Source: Microglena sp. YARC (lineage: Eukaryota > Chlorophyta > Chlorophyceae > Chlamydomonadales > Chlamydomonadaceae). Taken from it: 64,000 nt of DNA. The notes beneath the pieces are model-generated. The model did not search any database. It saw only the letters and a list, made by a program, of their open reading frames with translations, and was not told where the DNA came from. Below are positions 40,577 through 52,400 of the stretch, in pieces. The first letter of the stretch is position 1. Each line of letters starts with the position of its first letter. The DNA lies in assembly GCA_022414725.1 (NCBI GenBank), contig CM039464.1:44212906-44276905 (forward strand), written 5' to 3'. The position numbers were made by a program, and so were the translations under genes.

Positions 40577-40930
40577 ACACACACACACAGGCCCCCACAC
40601 ATGCACTGGCCCACTCTCATCTGCAGAACCACAACCATCCACTGAATCACAGCCACTAACAACTAAACAAGCAGATAATCTCATCGATACCCTCATCCCA
40701 TTCAGGGATCTCTCTCTGTTTTTGTGGGATGGTTTGTGGGTTAAATTACATTGGGCAGACTTCAAAATCAGCATTCCCTCAACTTTTGCCGCAGTGTGAG
40801 GTCAGGTGTGACAATCAACCCCACATTTATATTGCCTCTAGTCTCTCCAAGTTACTGGATAACCTCCATGTAGTGGATTCTGTTCGGAGCACTCATTGAG
40901 ATGAGGGGAAACGCATCCCTTGGTTCAACA
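39700..40930. other. upstream region of MADS gene, no gene recognised
   Basis: Unique-looking sequence with a (CA)n run preceded by C/CG runs at 40530-40590. Likely to include the MADS promoter if exon 1 is first. No TATA box or binding sites can be named with confidence. Confidence 0.4.
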
Positions 40931-40937
40931 AAACCAT

Positions 40938-41347
40938 AGCTTTTCTTTTAAGCTACTAGGAGCAGCTTCTAGGCAGCTCCCCTGGTCAGCTGTTCAGTCA
41001 AACCGGAAGCAAAGTAATGATAATGCCTGGTGGGGCGTGGTATTATGGGAGCCCCGTCTTACGGTGGTAGGGAACGGGCTGCTACTTTACCTGGACAAAG
41101 CTACCATGGCGGTTGACAGCGACCGCCAACACATAAGCGCACCCATGGGGATTCGAACTCGGCACCTATGTCGTTCAAGGAGCTCTGCCATTGAGCCATT
41201 CGTTGAACGGGGATGAAACCCCTAAAGGAACCTAGAGTAACTTCAAGCTCGCATAATCTGCTTTCCAGCACTGTTGAAATCTGGGGGCTTGGCCAAATTG
41301 CTGGCTCAGGGAGCTACCTAGAAGCTGCTCCTTGTAGGCAAAAATAA
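40938..41347. mobile_element. MITE (AGCTTCTAGGCAGCT family) split by a SINE
   Basis: Left arm CATAGCTTTTCTTTTAAGCTACTAGGAGCAGCTTCTAGGCAGCTCCC and right arm GGGAGCTACCTAGAAGCTGCTCCTTGTAGGC are inverted repeats. The SINE at 41027-41225 lies between AAGCAAAGTAATG and AACCTAGAGTAACTTC. Confidence 0.75.
41027..41225 (-). mobile_element. tRNA-derived SINE inside a MITE
   Basis: Minus strand: A-box TGGCTCAATGGCAGAG, B-box GAGTTCGAATCCC, then a tail with GGGGCTCCCATAATACCACG. The head differs from the 31816-32028 element (different parental tRNA), but the tail is shared. Confidence 0.8.
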
Positions 41348-41426
41348 AAGCACTGAACAAATCCTATGCATCCAAATATGTTGTATGCATAGGCTTTGTC
41401 TGAGGGAGGCACTTTGCACCATCATA

Positions 41427-41622
41427 GCTTTTATTCTAGCTACTAGCAACAGCTTCTAGGCAGCTCCCGTGCCTGGCATTGAGCCAAAGCAAATGCGACC
41501 TAGTGCACCTTGAAGCAGACACAATCAGCTGTCCAGAACTGCTGAAATATTTGGGTTTGGCCTAGTGGCTGGCTCAAGGAGCTGCTTAGAAGCTACCGTA
41601 TGTAGCCGAAAAGAAAGCTATG
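41427..41622. mobile_element. MITE (AGCTTCTAGGCAGCT family), whole copy
   Basis: 196 bp with ~40-bp imperfect TIRs: CATAGCTTTTATTCTAGCTACTAGCAACAGCTTCTAGGCAGCTCCC and the inverted GGAGCTGCTTAGAAGCTACC...GAAAAGAAAGCTATG. Confidence 0.8.
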
Positions 41623-41627
41623 AGCAC

Positions 41628-41809
41628 CAGGGTACTATACGCGCGCTAGCGCGCAAGGTTTTGGAGCCCAGCTGCGCGATTGAAGCAATTTTTAAACCCC
41701 CTCAGGGCGCAGGGTGCAGATTTTCGTTTTCAGTTGAGTCCAAGGACCAACCCAAAAGGAGGCAGTTGCACTTTTGAAGCAACCACAAATTACCAAATGT
41801 AGTACCCTG
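41628..41809. mobile_element. MITE (CAGGGTACTA family), best copy
   Basis: CAGGGTACTATACGCGCGCTAG at the left and TGTAGTACCCTG at the right form TIRs. Interior GC-rich (GCGCGCAAGGTTTTGGAGCCC). Confidence 0.8.
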
Positions 41810-42009
41810 ATGCGCACCATCCCATCACCAAACTAATTCAGGTCCGCCCGTGGTCCTTTATTTGCTGCTGGTGTGGTGTAACCCCAACACCCACCACCCC
41901 ACTTCTACTAAGTGCCCCATGAGCTAGAGTAGAGTTCAAAGATCATAGCCCTTGAGATATCACTCTTTGTTATATGTAGGTGTTGGTTTCATGGGCACAC
42001 GTTTGGCAA

Positions 42010-42165
42010 GATTTGTTTTTGGCGGAGCCCCCTCTTCAAGGGGGCGGGAGCCCCCATGTTTACCCATTTGTCCGTTTGACCGAAAAAGAAAAACTTTAAG
42101 CCTGACACGTCAGGCAACAGTCCCGTAACTAACTCGCCGAATGATGGGCCTCCTTGCAATATAGC
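42010..42165. mobile_element. interspersed repeat (GCGGAGCCCCCT family)
   Basis: GGCGGAGCCCCCTCTTCAAGG and GGGGGCGGGAGCCCCCATG form an internal hairpin, followed by TTTACCCATTTGTCCGT and CCTGACACGTCAG. Same as 59394-59520; partly as 20296-20350. Confidence 0.65.
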
Positions 42166-42169
42166 TAGC

Positions 42170-43480
42170 TTTTTGTTTTTCACAAGAAGGATTTTCGTCT
42201 TGAAGGGTGGGTCTCCCTATGTTAGCCCTGTTCTCTAAGGATTAGATGTGATCGGCGGAGTCACTCCTACTCCTCACGAGGGAGTAGGTACCCTTAGGTC
42301 TGCGGGAGCTGCCGACCCACGACCAATCACACTTGCACCACTGACCAACTAGCAATAGCGCTAAAGACAATGAGATGACAGAGGATTTTGGGGTTCAGTT
42401 CAACAGTGCTTTTTCATTTAAACCCCTTCCTGTCACGGTTGGGCATGTCCATTTAGCCTATTTGGCCTACTACTGGACTGTAATTGAAAATTGAAAAAAA
42501 AATGGAAATTTTAACATCCAAGAATTGCCACAGAATGACCTCTAAGGACGTGCCCAATGGGTATTAAGGGAACCGCCTCGTAAGTATGCGATGGACGGGC
42601 TTACATCACACCTAGAGTCCAGTTATCATGCCGGTCGACGACCCTCCGGACTGTAACATACATACGTGGTGATTTATAGGTGGTAGCAGCCGTAGAGAGG
42701 GACAGAAAGAGATTTACAGGGTGAACTTATGTGAGGCGGGATTGTTGCTAATTGGCAATTGAGTTAATAACGAGGACGGCATAATATACCATGCATGGGT
42801 GCAATGCATGCCCATGTGCCATTCGCACATGCCTGACCCCCTCCCCATCCAAATCAAGAAGGATCCTCTCCCTTTCCGATGACTCAACTACAAAAAATGT
42901 CAGAACACCTCAAACCATGACCAAAACAGGAACCCACCCCCATGGAACCCATGGACGCTTGTACATTTGCCTAGCCATGCTGTTGTGGCCATGTACTATG
43001 CATGCATTACTACACACACACCAAAAACCACACGCCCATGAACATCCCATACGCATAGAAAAACCTCTAGGATCTAGCCTGGCATGTCATGGGGTGGTAG
43101 GCCACATTCCTTACACTCATGTAACATGCAACAACTCGCCGCTGCCCCGAAATACGCACCTCTCAGCTGTCAACGGTTCCGCCACCGCCAATCACCCCCC
43201 AGGGCACCAGGAAGAATTCCCTGTAGATAGACGTCAATTGGGGCGCACTAACTTTCGAAACTGGGCAGTGCGGGAGTCGGAATTCGAATTCGTCACCGTG
43301 AGGGTAAGTTAATTCCGGCACCCCTTAGACCAGGGCCCATGGCGCACCCCCTAGACACAGGGCCCATGGCGCCACTTTCACGTAAGGCTAACGACGCTTT
43401 CGGCGAATTTCATCTTCCATACTGCATCATAGCAAGAGTACTTGGGCTCAACTTTAATTGTTTCTTCTCAGCCAGCTCCA
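42170..43480. other. intergenic; SINE-like fragment only
   Basis: 42535-42670 (GGGTATTAAGGGAACCGCCTCG ... CGGACTGTAACATACATAC) resembles a SINE tail. The open frame at 42791-43312 has Pro/His/Thr-rich content and no recognisable domain. Confidence 0.4.
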
Positions 43481-43489
43481 TGTCTAACG

Positions 43490-44616
43490 GCTTGTTTCCA
43501 ACCAGTTGGGGGTCCGGTTAAGGATTGTGTTTTGGAGGGTTCAGACTCGACCTCTAACCGGACTCTTAACTGGTTGGAAACATTCCACCAGTTAAGCAGC
43601 CTTTTGCATCTGGCCAGGTCAGTTCAATATGGGTCAACGTAGCAAATGCGCTCTGCAGCACTTTCTCGCGATTCAAACGCTGATTTCAGCGTTTATTCCG
43701 CTTCTTGCCGCTGCTGGTTGCCTCAGGATGATCAGTCCAGAATTGCGTGGCAGGGACGGTGCCCTGCTGCTGCGAATCCATTTTAGTGAAACTGTGCGAT
43801 CGATGATGAGTGTCCGAGAAAGAAAGAAAGGAGGCGGGACTCCAAAGCAGCGTGATTTTTAAGATGCGCGCGCCAACTTCGTGACGTCACCATATTTAAT
43901 TCAACAACCGAATTTAACCGCCCCTTAACTTTCTTCAACGGCGGGGGGGGGGGGGGGGGGGGGGGGCTGCGCCGTTCAGCTTGTTTCCAACCAGTTGGAG
44001 GTCCGGTTAAGGATTGTGTTTCGGAGGGTTTAGACTCGACCTCTAACCGGACCCTTAACTGGTTGGAAACATTCCACCAGTTAAGCAGTCTTTTGCATCT
44101 GGCCAGGTCATCTCAAAATGGATCAACGTGTGAAATGCGCAGCGCAGCACTTCCTTGCTGTTGCAGCTGTTGCAGCCGATGCACCTCAAATTGGCGTAGT
44201 TCTTCCTGCTGGCGCTGGTCCAGATCTAGAACACGCATCTGCGCCTGCCCCTCAGGAAGATCAGTCGAAAATTGCGTGGCAGGGACGGTGCCCTGCTGCT
44301 GCGAATCCATCTTGGTAAACCGTGCGATCAATGATGAGTGTCCGAAAAAGAAAGAAAGGATGCGGCACTCCAAAGCAGCATGATTTTTAAGAGGCGCGCG
44401 CCAATTTCGTGACGTCACCAGATCTAATGCAACAACCGAATTTAACCGCCCCTTAACTTTCTTCAACGGCGGGGGGGGGTGCGCCGTTGCACTAACCGGG
44501 GCAGTTGGTCTTTAACCGGACCTCAACCTTTTGTGTTTCCGACCAAACACCGGTTAGCGCCGAAAATAACGAATTTAACCGCGCTTAACCGGACCTCCAA
44601 CTGGTTGGAAACAAGC
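43490..44616. mobile_element. ~1.1-kb TIR element, partly duplicated inside
   Basis: Left GCTTGTTTCCAACCAGTTGG...GTCCGGTTAAG and right CTTAACCGGACCTCCAACTGGTTGGAAACAAGC are inverted repeats of ~33 bp. Inside, 43490-43960 and 43979-44470 are diverged direct copies. They share TTTTGCATCTGGCCAGGTCA, CAGGGACGGTGCCCTGCTGC, GATGAGTGTCCGARAAAGAA and CGTGACGTCACCA. A further right-end copy ends near 44757. No transposase is recognised. Confidence 0.7.
44113..44466 (-). pseudogene. ORF in TIR element, Gln-rich coiled region
   Basis: 117 codons including MDSQQQGTVPATQFSTDLPE and then QRQQEELRQFEVHRLQQLQQ. The homologous stretch in the sister copy (about 43640-43860) is broken. It might be the remnant of an element-encoded accessory or transposase-associated protein; no family recognised. 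Confidence 0.35.
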
Positions 44617-44968
44617 TGGTTGTACTGACCGGGACGGTTGGTCTTTAACCGGACCTCAACTTTTTGTGTTTCCGACCAAACACCGGTTAGGGCCGAAAAT
44701 AACGAATTTAACCGCCGCTTAACCGGACCCTTAACTGGTTGGTTGGAAACAAGCTGTAAGGCCAGGCTCGGTGGTGGAGCGAAATCGGCACTCCGGTCTG
44801 AGCCCGGATGATGATCTATTCCCAGTATGCGACGTTCAAATGGTAAATTCATCGGACCAAGTTGCAAGCTATGTCTAGGTAGCCACGAAGCATACTTTCA
44901 TATACATATATAAATAAAATAAAGTATTTATACTTTTATATAATATATAAATAAAATTAAGTATATAT

Positions 44969-46024
44969 ATCTCCATAGGTGCCTAAGTCAGACCCTGAGT
45001 GATACGGATGGATTGAGCCTATGCCCTCAAGTCCCAAAACAAAGATTTTTTGCTAGTAAGTTGCCCAACCACATCAGTTCAACACACAAATACTCGGATT
45101 TGGGTTTTCTCAAATGGTGGGGACCAGGTCAAGTGATACATGCTAATTTGTTACTATGGGGTTCCCTAAGTCGATAAGGGTTTTACGTAGGAAGTGATAC
45201 GGAGCCTATCGCGACCGAAACAAGCCATTTTAAAATAACACTGGTTACAAATGTTGTGTAACGTCTTTCCCTACCAGTAGTTATTACGGAAAGCCTTGGA
45301 AGGCAGTACACAGGCAATACAGTTGAGTACGGACCCCCAAAACACTGATTATTTACATTTCGTGGGTGTCCTAAGTCTAGGTCAGAGTTGCACAGCCTCA
45401 ATTGAAACATTTTGGGCCTCGCTTTTGCTCTATCTAAAGATATAGCGTGCAGAACCACTTTTTCTTTTTTTTCGAAAATTCAAAATTCAAAATTCAAATA
45501 TGTTTTGAAAATAAATTCAAAAAACTAACTTTTTTTAATTTGTCTTGAAACATCCACATCTGAACTCAGTTTTTGATTTGGGGTAGATCATTGAAAACAC
45601 ACCCTAATCCTGAGCCATGGTGTGGTAGGCCACAGGGAGGTGAAATCTTGAGATGTACAGCTATTTCAGTAGATTCCGAGGCCAAGGCTGAAGCGCAGCC
45701 TCCGACCTTGTAATAGGGGTTCGATAAGCCTTTCGTCCCGAGGTACCTTTCTTCGAAATAGCTCGCGCGGCCTCATATCTGACGCGATCTGGATTTGTAT
45801 CACTAATTATCGCACATCTGATGTACTGCCACCGGCCTGCCGAACAAGGCTGCTCGCGACCAGATGCGAACGCGCACAAAAAGTAGCTGCGCGCATAGCT
45901 GACACCGTCGCGAACAATATGAACCTGGCAGAATTCGATTCCGAGCAGTTTGGGCCATGTACGGCTCTGTATCACATTCTTGTATCGACTTAGGGCGTTT
46001 TCGGACTTAGGCACCTACGGAGAT
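44969..46024 (-). mobile_element. ~1.05-kb TIR element, copy 2 (inverted)
   Basis: ATCTCCATAGGTGCCTAAGTC at the left and GACTTAGGCACCTACGGAGAT at the right; full-length partner of 8281-9330, in the opposite orientation. Flanks are AT-rich (TATATAT / AAATAAATAA). Confidence 0.85.
45661..46014 (-). CDS. small ORF conserved in TIR element (copy 2)
   Basis: 117 codons starting [20 protein letters not shown] only ~10 bp inside the terminal repeat, then ASGREQPCSAGRWQYIRCAI and [13 protein letters not shown]. The shared peptide in the two copies is similar in sequence, basic and Cys-containing. Function unknown. Confidence 0.4.
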   Translation of the reverse strand: MPKSENALSRYKNVIQSRTWPKLLGIEFCQVHIVRDGVSYARSYFLCAFASGREQPCSAGRWQYIRCAIISDTNPDRVRYEAARAISKKGTSGRKAYRTPITRSEAALQPWPRNLLK

Positions 46025-46167
46025 AAATAAATAAAAGTAAAATAAAAGTATACATAAATAAATACTTAATCAGATTCGTCAAAAATACTTAATCAGATTC
46101 GTTTTATAGCACAGTTTAGAATGGGCTCCCATTGGCTGACCACGGAAAGAATGAGGATGGTGGATGG

Positions 46168-46281
46168 AGCACACATCCCCCGTTCAATGAGACACTGTCA
46201 ACTGTGTGTGTTCCAAAAACCTGAGGATGAAAGGCATATGTTCGAGTGCCCTTTTTATAATGATATTCGCCTCCGCTACCT
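46168..46281 (+). mobile_element. LINE fragment
   Basis: 110 bp matching 15966-16077: MRHCQLCVFQKPEDERHMFE then CPFYNDIRLRY. Truncated on both sides. Confidence 0.75.
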
Positions 46282-47547
46282 ATCTAGATCTGTGAGAGAG
46301 CACAGCTCCCATTGTGGTGTGGGCCAAGACATTGTCAGATCGCGGAGCGAAAAGAGCGCGCTGGGCGCAGAGGCAAGGTGAAAGTGGTTGAAATATGCGG
46401 GTTTGTAATTGTCGGGGGATGCGAAAGAGTAGAGTTTGAGAAACTAGGTTTGAGATGGAAATGTGTTTATATTAGCAGGAATATGCTTGCCAGAAACGAG
46501 AGTAGAAAAAATATCACTTCAGTTCTGCACCCCCTTTGCCCCACCCACTCACCCAAACATACCCACCCATTCATACTCACCCATTCACCCACCCATGTTA
46601 TCAACCCATTAACCCTATTACCCTAAAACCATACCCAGCCATTCACCCACTCATACTCTGGGCTGGGCTGGGCTGGTTTTTTTTTGGTGTGTGTGTGTGG
46701 GTTCTCAAAATATTGCAATTGTACATGCCGTTACAGCCCCGTTTTCGGAAGAAAAAAACGATCTGCCTGACCCGGCCTGACTGAAAATTTCGAGGCCTGG
46801 GCTACTCCTGCCAGATGAGACAATTATTTGCACAATATTTTTCGTTTCGACCTGTGCACGTCCTATCTCGATAATCCAGGTATCGAATCAGGATAAATGA
46901 GTTCACAACCAATCGTCAATGACATGCTATGCAAAAAATTGAGTACGCGCCCCTGATCGCGCCATATATAATACCTCGCTCACTCGCTGTACCGTCGACG
47001 GAATTTCAAACGAACCCCCGCGATTCGAATCTTTGGCTGGCGAGACTGCCATCTGCCACCTGTCACCTGTGCTCGACCAACTAGGGTATAGTGTAGGGTT
47101 TGCATTGCAGCCCGTTGCAGGCTGCAGGTTCGCCGTTGCAGTACTCGTCAGTTTGCCGTGCGCTACGTTACGTAAACGCTGTACACGCACACGTACAAGT
47201 ACACGCACACGTGCCCTCTTGTGCGAACGAGAGCAAGGGTCCAGTAGTGCATTGGTCCATTTTACATCTGCTCTAGTCCTCTCAACGAAGCGACAGTACT
47301 GCAAATATTGCTACCGCCTTTTGTTATACTTTCGCCACTGTTCTTGATATTTTAGTTTCGGAAGACTGGGTGTGAAGGGGCTCTGTTGTCGCAGCGTATA
47401 CCCTCCATTCATCCATGCTGTTTGCTGGGTGACAGCAATCTTATGCTAATCATCGGTGGAAAATAAGGCCGCAATTGTGGCGTGCCTCACTAGCTTGTGG
47501 TGTGCCTCACTAGCTAGCAAACTGATTTACAAGCAAGGAAACCGAAC
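46282..47547. other. upstream region of the AP2-domain gene
   Basis: Contains a C/CA-rich stretch (46530-46650, ACCCACYCATTCACCC units) and unique sequence. 46970-47300 has balanced composition. Presumably holds the promoter and 5' UTR; no TATA box can be assigned with confidence. Confidence 0.4.
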
Positions 47548-47639
47548 ATGGATCCTGGACCAAGCACCAACCCTGGGCCGATCACCACAGCTGATGAATA
47601 CATGATTCGTGTCCCACTGGCTAGAGACATGACCTCGAG
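47548..47639 (+). CDS. AP2 gene exon 1
   Basis: ATG in a good context (ACCGAACATGG); reads MDPGPSTNPGPITTADEYMI then R-V-P-L-A-R-D-M-T-S. Donor CGAG/GTAAAT leaves two bases that make S with the first base of exon 2. A short N-terminus directly before the AP2 domain is common in this family. Confidence 0.85.
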
Positions 47640-49436
47640 GTAAATAATCAGCATTGCAGCATTCCGCCGGCCACCGAACCCACTCGATTTTGGTTGAAGT
47701 GATAACTCTAGTAAGACTTCGACGAAGACCAGTGCTTGCGGTACTAGGATTTCATGCTCGAGCCAATGAGCCGAAGCTCCTGAGCTCCCTGACAATTGCG
47801 AACGAACGGTTGTTATGGAAGTGGCGATGTTCACCTCTGAGTATGAGGTGGTGCGCGCTTAGGTTGCCCCCTAGCTAGGAGCGAGGTCCAGGCAGATTGG
47901 ATGAGCCAGATTATGGTTTCCCAGGCCACCATAGTTTCTTTAGGGGTCTACATGTAACAGCTTCTGGGTAGATCCCTTTCCCAGTTCTTGGGCCTAAACT
48001 GAAGCTAGCTAGTGCTTCTGAAAGCTGCCATGAAGGGCATTCCTATGCAGCTGAAAGCATTGGGCTGGACTAAGTGGCTGGCTAATGGACCTGGCTGCAA
48101 GTTGCAATGAGTAGCCCAAAACGAAACATTGCAGGCCACTGAAAAACACAGGAGGCCATGCACCTTTGAGGCTTTAGCTGTGAGTTTTTGTGAAAGACCG
48201 GTGCATGCTAGCATTCTCGGCCATTAAGCTGGTCGACTGATTGGTTCAAGGGGATTCAACAGGCCAACTGGGCAATTAAACTAGCTGGTCCAATCACCTA
48301 TTTGATTCAAGGGTATTCATCTATCCAACTGGGTAATTCAAACTAGCTGGTCCAATCACCTGATTGATTCATAGAATATTCAACAGGCCAACTAAGTAAT
48401 TCAAACTAGCTGGTCCAATCACCTGATTGATTCATAAAGAATTCAACAGGCCAACTGGGTAATTCAAACTAGCTGGTCCAATCACCTGATTGCCTCAGGG
48501 AGATTCATCAGGCCAACTGGGTAATCCAAACTAGCTTGTCCAATCTCCTGATTGATTCATAAAGAATTCAACAGGCCAACTGGGTAATTCAAACTAGCTG
48601 GTCCAATCACCAGATTGCTTCAGGGAGATTCATCAGGCCAAGTGGGTAATCCAAACTAGCTGGTCCAATCTCCTGATTGATTCATAGAAAATTCAACAGG
48701 CCAACTAAGTAATTCAAACTAGCTGGTCCAATCTCTTGATTGATTCATAGAGAATTCAACAGGCCAACTAAGTAATTCAAACTAGCTGGTCCAATCTCTT
48801 GATTGATTCATAGAGAATTCAACAGGCCAACTAAGTAATTCAAACTTGCTGGTCCAATCTCCTGATTCATTCAAAAGAATTGAACAGGCCAACTGGGTAA
48901 TGCAAACTAGCCGGGCCAATCACCTGATTGATTCAAGGGGATTCAACAGGCCAACTAAGTAATTCAAACTAGCTGGTCCAATATCCTGATTGATTTATAG
49001 AGAATTCGATAGGCCAACTGGGTAATCCAAACTAGCTGGTCCAATCCCCTGATTCATTCAAAGGGATTCAACAGGCCAACTGGCAAAGCTCCGTTCATTG
49101 TATTACTGTCGCAGAATGGGTTTATCAAAAAGGCAACTTGAGATGTTAAATACTAAATCTTAGGTATGTATACCAGAGATATTGACTAGTAGCAGTACAT
49201 CCTGATGCACGTACTCACCAGAGTTTTTCTTTTCGGCTACGAGCACCAGCTTCTAGGCAGCTTCTAGGCAGCTTCTTGACTTATCCACTAGGCTGTTCAC
49301 CAAGATTTCAACATGTGTAGACTACTGGGGGCATCAACGTGCGGGTGCTCTAGACTGCGATAGCTTTGGCTGGATAGGCAGATAGCGGGGCTGCCAGGAA
49401 GCTGCTGCACATAATTGAAAAAAAGCACTTGGTTGG

Positions 49437-49489
<53 letters not shown>

Positions 49490-52400
49490 AAGTTGTGGAG
49501 TGGGTTAGTATTAGGCCAACACTGGCCTGCTTATGGCAATGTAATGTGTAGGTGCTAGCTGGCTTGGCTTGGCTTGGCCCAGCACTGGCCTGCCTATGGC
49601 AATGTAATGTAACGTAATGTTACTCATCTTCTGACCCCTCCCTGCCCTTGCTGCCCTCCCTGCCCTTGCTGCCCTTGCTGACCCCTCCCTGCCCTTCCTG
49701 CCCTTGCTGCTGCTTTATCCATGTCAGTTACCGAGGAGTGACGTTCAACAAGAAATCGCATAAATGGCAAGCCGTCATCAATTATGGGAGCAAGGTGAGT
49801 TTAATATTTCATCTTGCGGATATGCAAGTCCCTATAGCCTAGTTGGCTAGCCCCTGGACTGTGACATACATTTGAGTTGGCAGAACAATACACGGTGAGC
49901 AGTGCAACTCAAGGCTAACAAAGATGAGTGATTCCTGACGTGCTCCCGTTGATAAGACCTGTCATAGTCGTCGGCTGGACCCCTGGACTATAACATACAT
50001 AATGCATATTAATTTCACCTGGCAAAATTAGTGGTTGGCCCCAGTGCAAGCAAACGGGCTGGCCCCCTCAACCTCACGCCTCGTAATAAGGCGTACTATT
50101 TATTTATTTATTTATTCACCTGCCAAACATTGTCTGTAGGCCGAGGGACAGCCGGTTTATGGTGCAGAAATTTTGTATGGAGACTTTGTGTGGAAACAAA
50201 AAAAAAAAAATCTGAAAGCTCCCTAACCCATGTTGGTCATCCCTTAAATGTTCGTTTCTTCTCTTTGACAACATGTGTGACGGCAACTATCCTTCCCTCA
50301 TACGTTTCTTCGACAACGCGTCTGACAGAAACCACCTCCCCTTCATACATTTATTTGACAACATATCTGAGAGCAACCACCTCCCCTCATACATGTATTT
50401 GACAACATATCTGAGAGCAACCACCTCCCCTCATACATGTATTTGACAACATATCTGAGAGCAACCACCTCCCCTCATACATGTATTTGACAACATATCT
50501 GAGAGCAACCACCTCCCCTCATACATGTATTTGACAACATATCTGAGAGCAACCACCTCCCCTCATACATGTATTTGACAACATATCTGAGAGCAACCAC
50601 CTCCCCTCATACATGTATTTGACAACATATCTGAGAGCAACCACCTCCCCTCATACATGTATTTGACAACATATCTGAGAGCAACCACCTCCCCTCATAC
50701 ATGTATTTGACAACATATCTGAGAGCAACCACCTCCCCTCATACATGTATTTGACAACATATCTGAGAGCAACCACCTCCCCTCATACATGTATTTGACA
50801 ACATATCTGAGAGCAACCACCTCCCCTCATACATGTATTTGACAACATATCTGAGAGCAACCACCTCCCCTCATACATGTATTTGACAACATATCTGAGA
50901 GCAACCACCTCCCCCTCATACATGTATTTGACAACATATCTGAGAGCAACCACCTCCCCTCATACATGTATTTGACAACATATCTGAGAGCAACCACCTC
51001 CCCTCATACATGTATTTGACAACATATCTGAGAGCAACCACCTCCCCCTCATACATTTCTTCGACAACGCGTCACACACTTAACGCGCCATACATTTAAT
51101 CAACAGCACATCTGAGAGCAACCATCTTCCCCTCATACATTTCATCGACAACGCGTCTGAGAGCAACCATCTTTCCCTTGTATATTGATTTGTCAACTCA
51201 TCTGACATCAACCATCTTCCCCTCATACATTTCATCGACAACGCGTCTGACAGCAACCATCTTCCCCTTGTATATTGATTTGTCAACTCATCTGACATCA
51301 ACCATCTTCCCCTCGTACATTTCTTTGAAACCACATCTGACAGCATCCATCTTCCCTTTACACATACATGACCACCTCTTGCGGACACTTCACGTTTGTC
51401 TCCTCACAGCATGTTCATTTGGTAAGTTGGCTTGGCTTGGCTTGGCTTTTTCATTTGTTAAGTTTGGGTTGGCTTGGGTTGGGTTGGCTTGTTCATTTGT
51501 TAAGGTTGGCTTGGCTTGGCTTGGCTTGGCTTGGCTTGGCTTGGCTTGGCTTGTTCATTTGTTAAGTTTGTGTTGGCTTGGATTGGATTGGGTTGGCTTG
51601 GCTTGTGTTGGCTTGTTCTTTTGTTAAGTTTGGCTTGGCTTGGATTGGGTTGGCTTGGCTTGTGTTTGCTTGTTCTTTTGTTAAGTTTGGGTTGGCTTGG
51701 GTTGGCTTGTTCATTTGGGAAGTTGGGTTGGCTTGTCTTGGCTTGTTTATTTGGTAAGTTGGCTTGGCTTGTCCATTTGGTAAGTTCTGATGGTTGGCCC
51801 AAGTGGGGACCAGTAAGATATTGACATCCCTAGAATACAGTCAGATCAAGTCGCATTCATTTACGCTGAAGGACAGGCATAGGGAGAACTCTTATTAAAC
51901 ATAAATTGCCATGGAGCGTGCAGGGCTTTTTTTTACCGCTATATATAGCGATCGCTACTTTTGATCCCGTTTTGACGAAAACATCGCTGTACAAAGTGTT
52001 TTTAAAAGTTTTGTTTTGCCCTACATGGCCCTAAATAGCTTGAAAAGGCTATGTAAGCTTTAAGAAAGCTACAGAAAGCACTGGAACGCTATCCCTAGAG
52101 GAGGCCTAGAAGCATTAAGCTAGAAAAAACCCACTTTTGGATTTGAAAAATGCCCAGGCCCTGAGGGTGGTTGACCAGGTGGGTTCTGGGTAGCGATTTG
52201 GGTCTAAGAGCTGGGATCTCAAATCGGGTGTATTATGATTCTCTTGGCCCAAACGGGGTCTCATATTACAATCATAATATATTACGTGGAAAAACATCTC
52301 TGTGGTCGGCCCCAGTGCAAGCAAACGGGCAAGCAAACTCTAGCTGATCTTAGGGGGGCTGCCACTCTGGGACACCACTTGCTTGGCCCCCTGACACTGC

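Noticed and set aside
41130..41205. Functional tRNA gene
   Set aside because: Same reasoning: SINE head with a shared tail, inserted within a MITE.
42791..43312. 173-codon ORF
   Set aside because: Low-complexity Pro/His/Thr content, no domain, no conserved copy; could not be supported.
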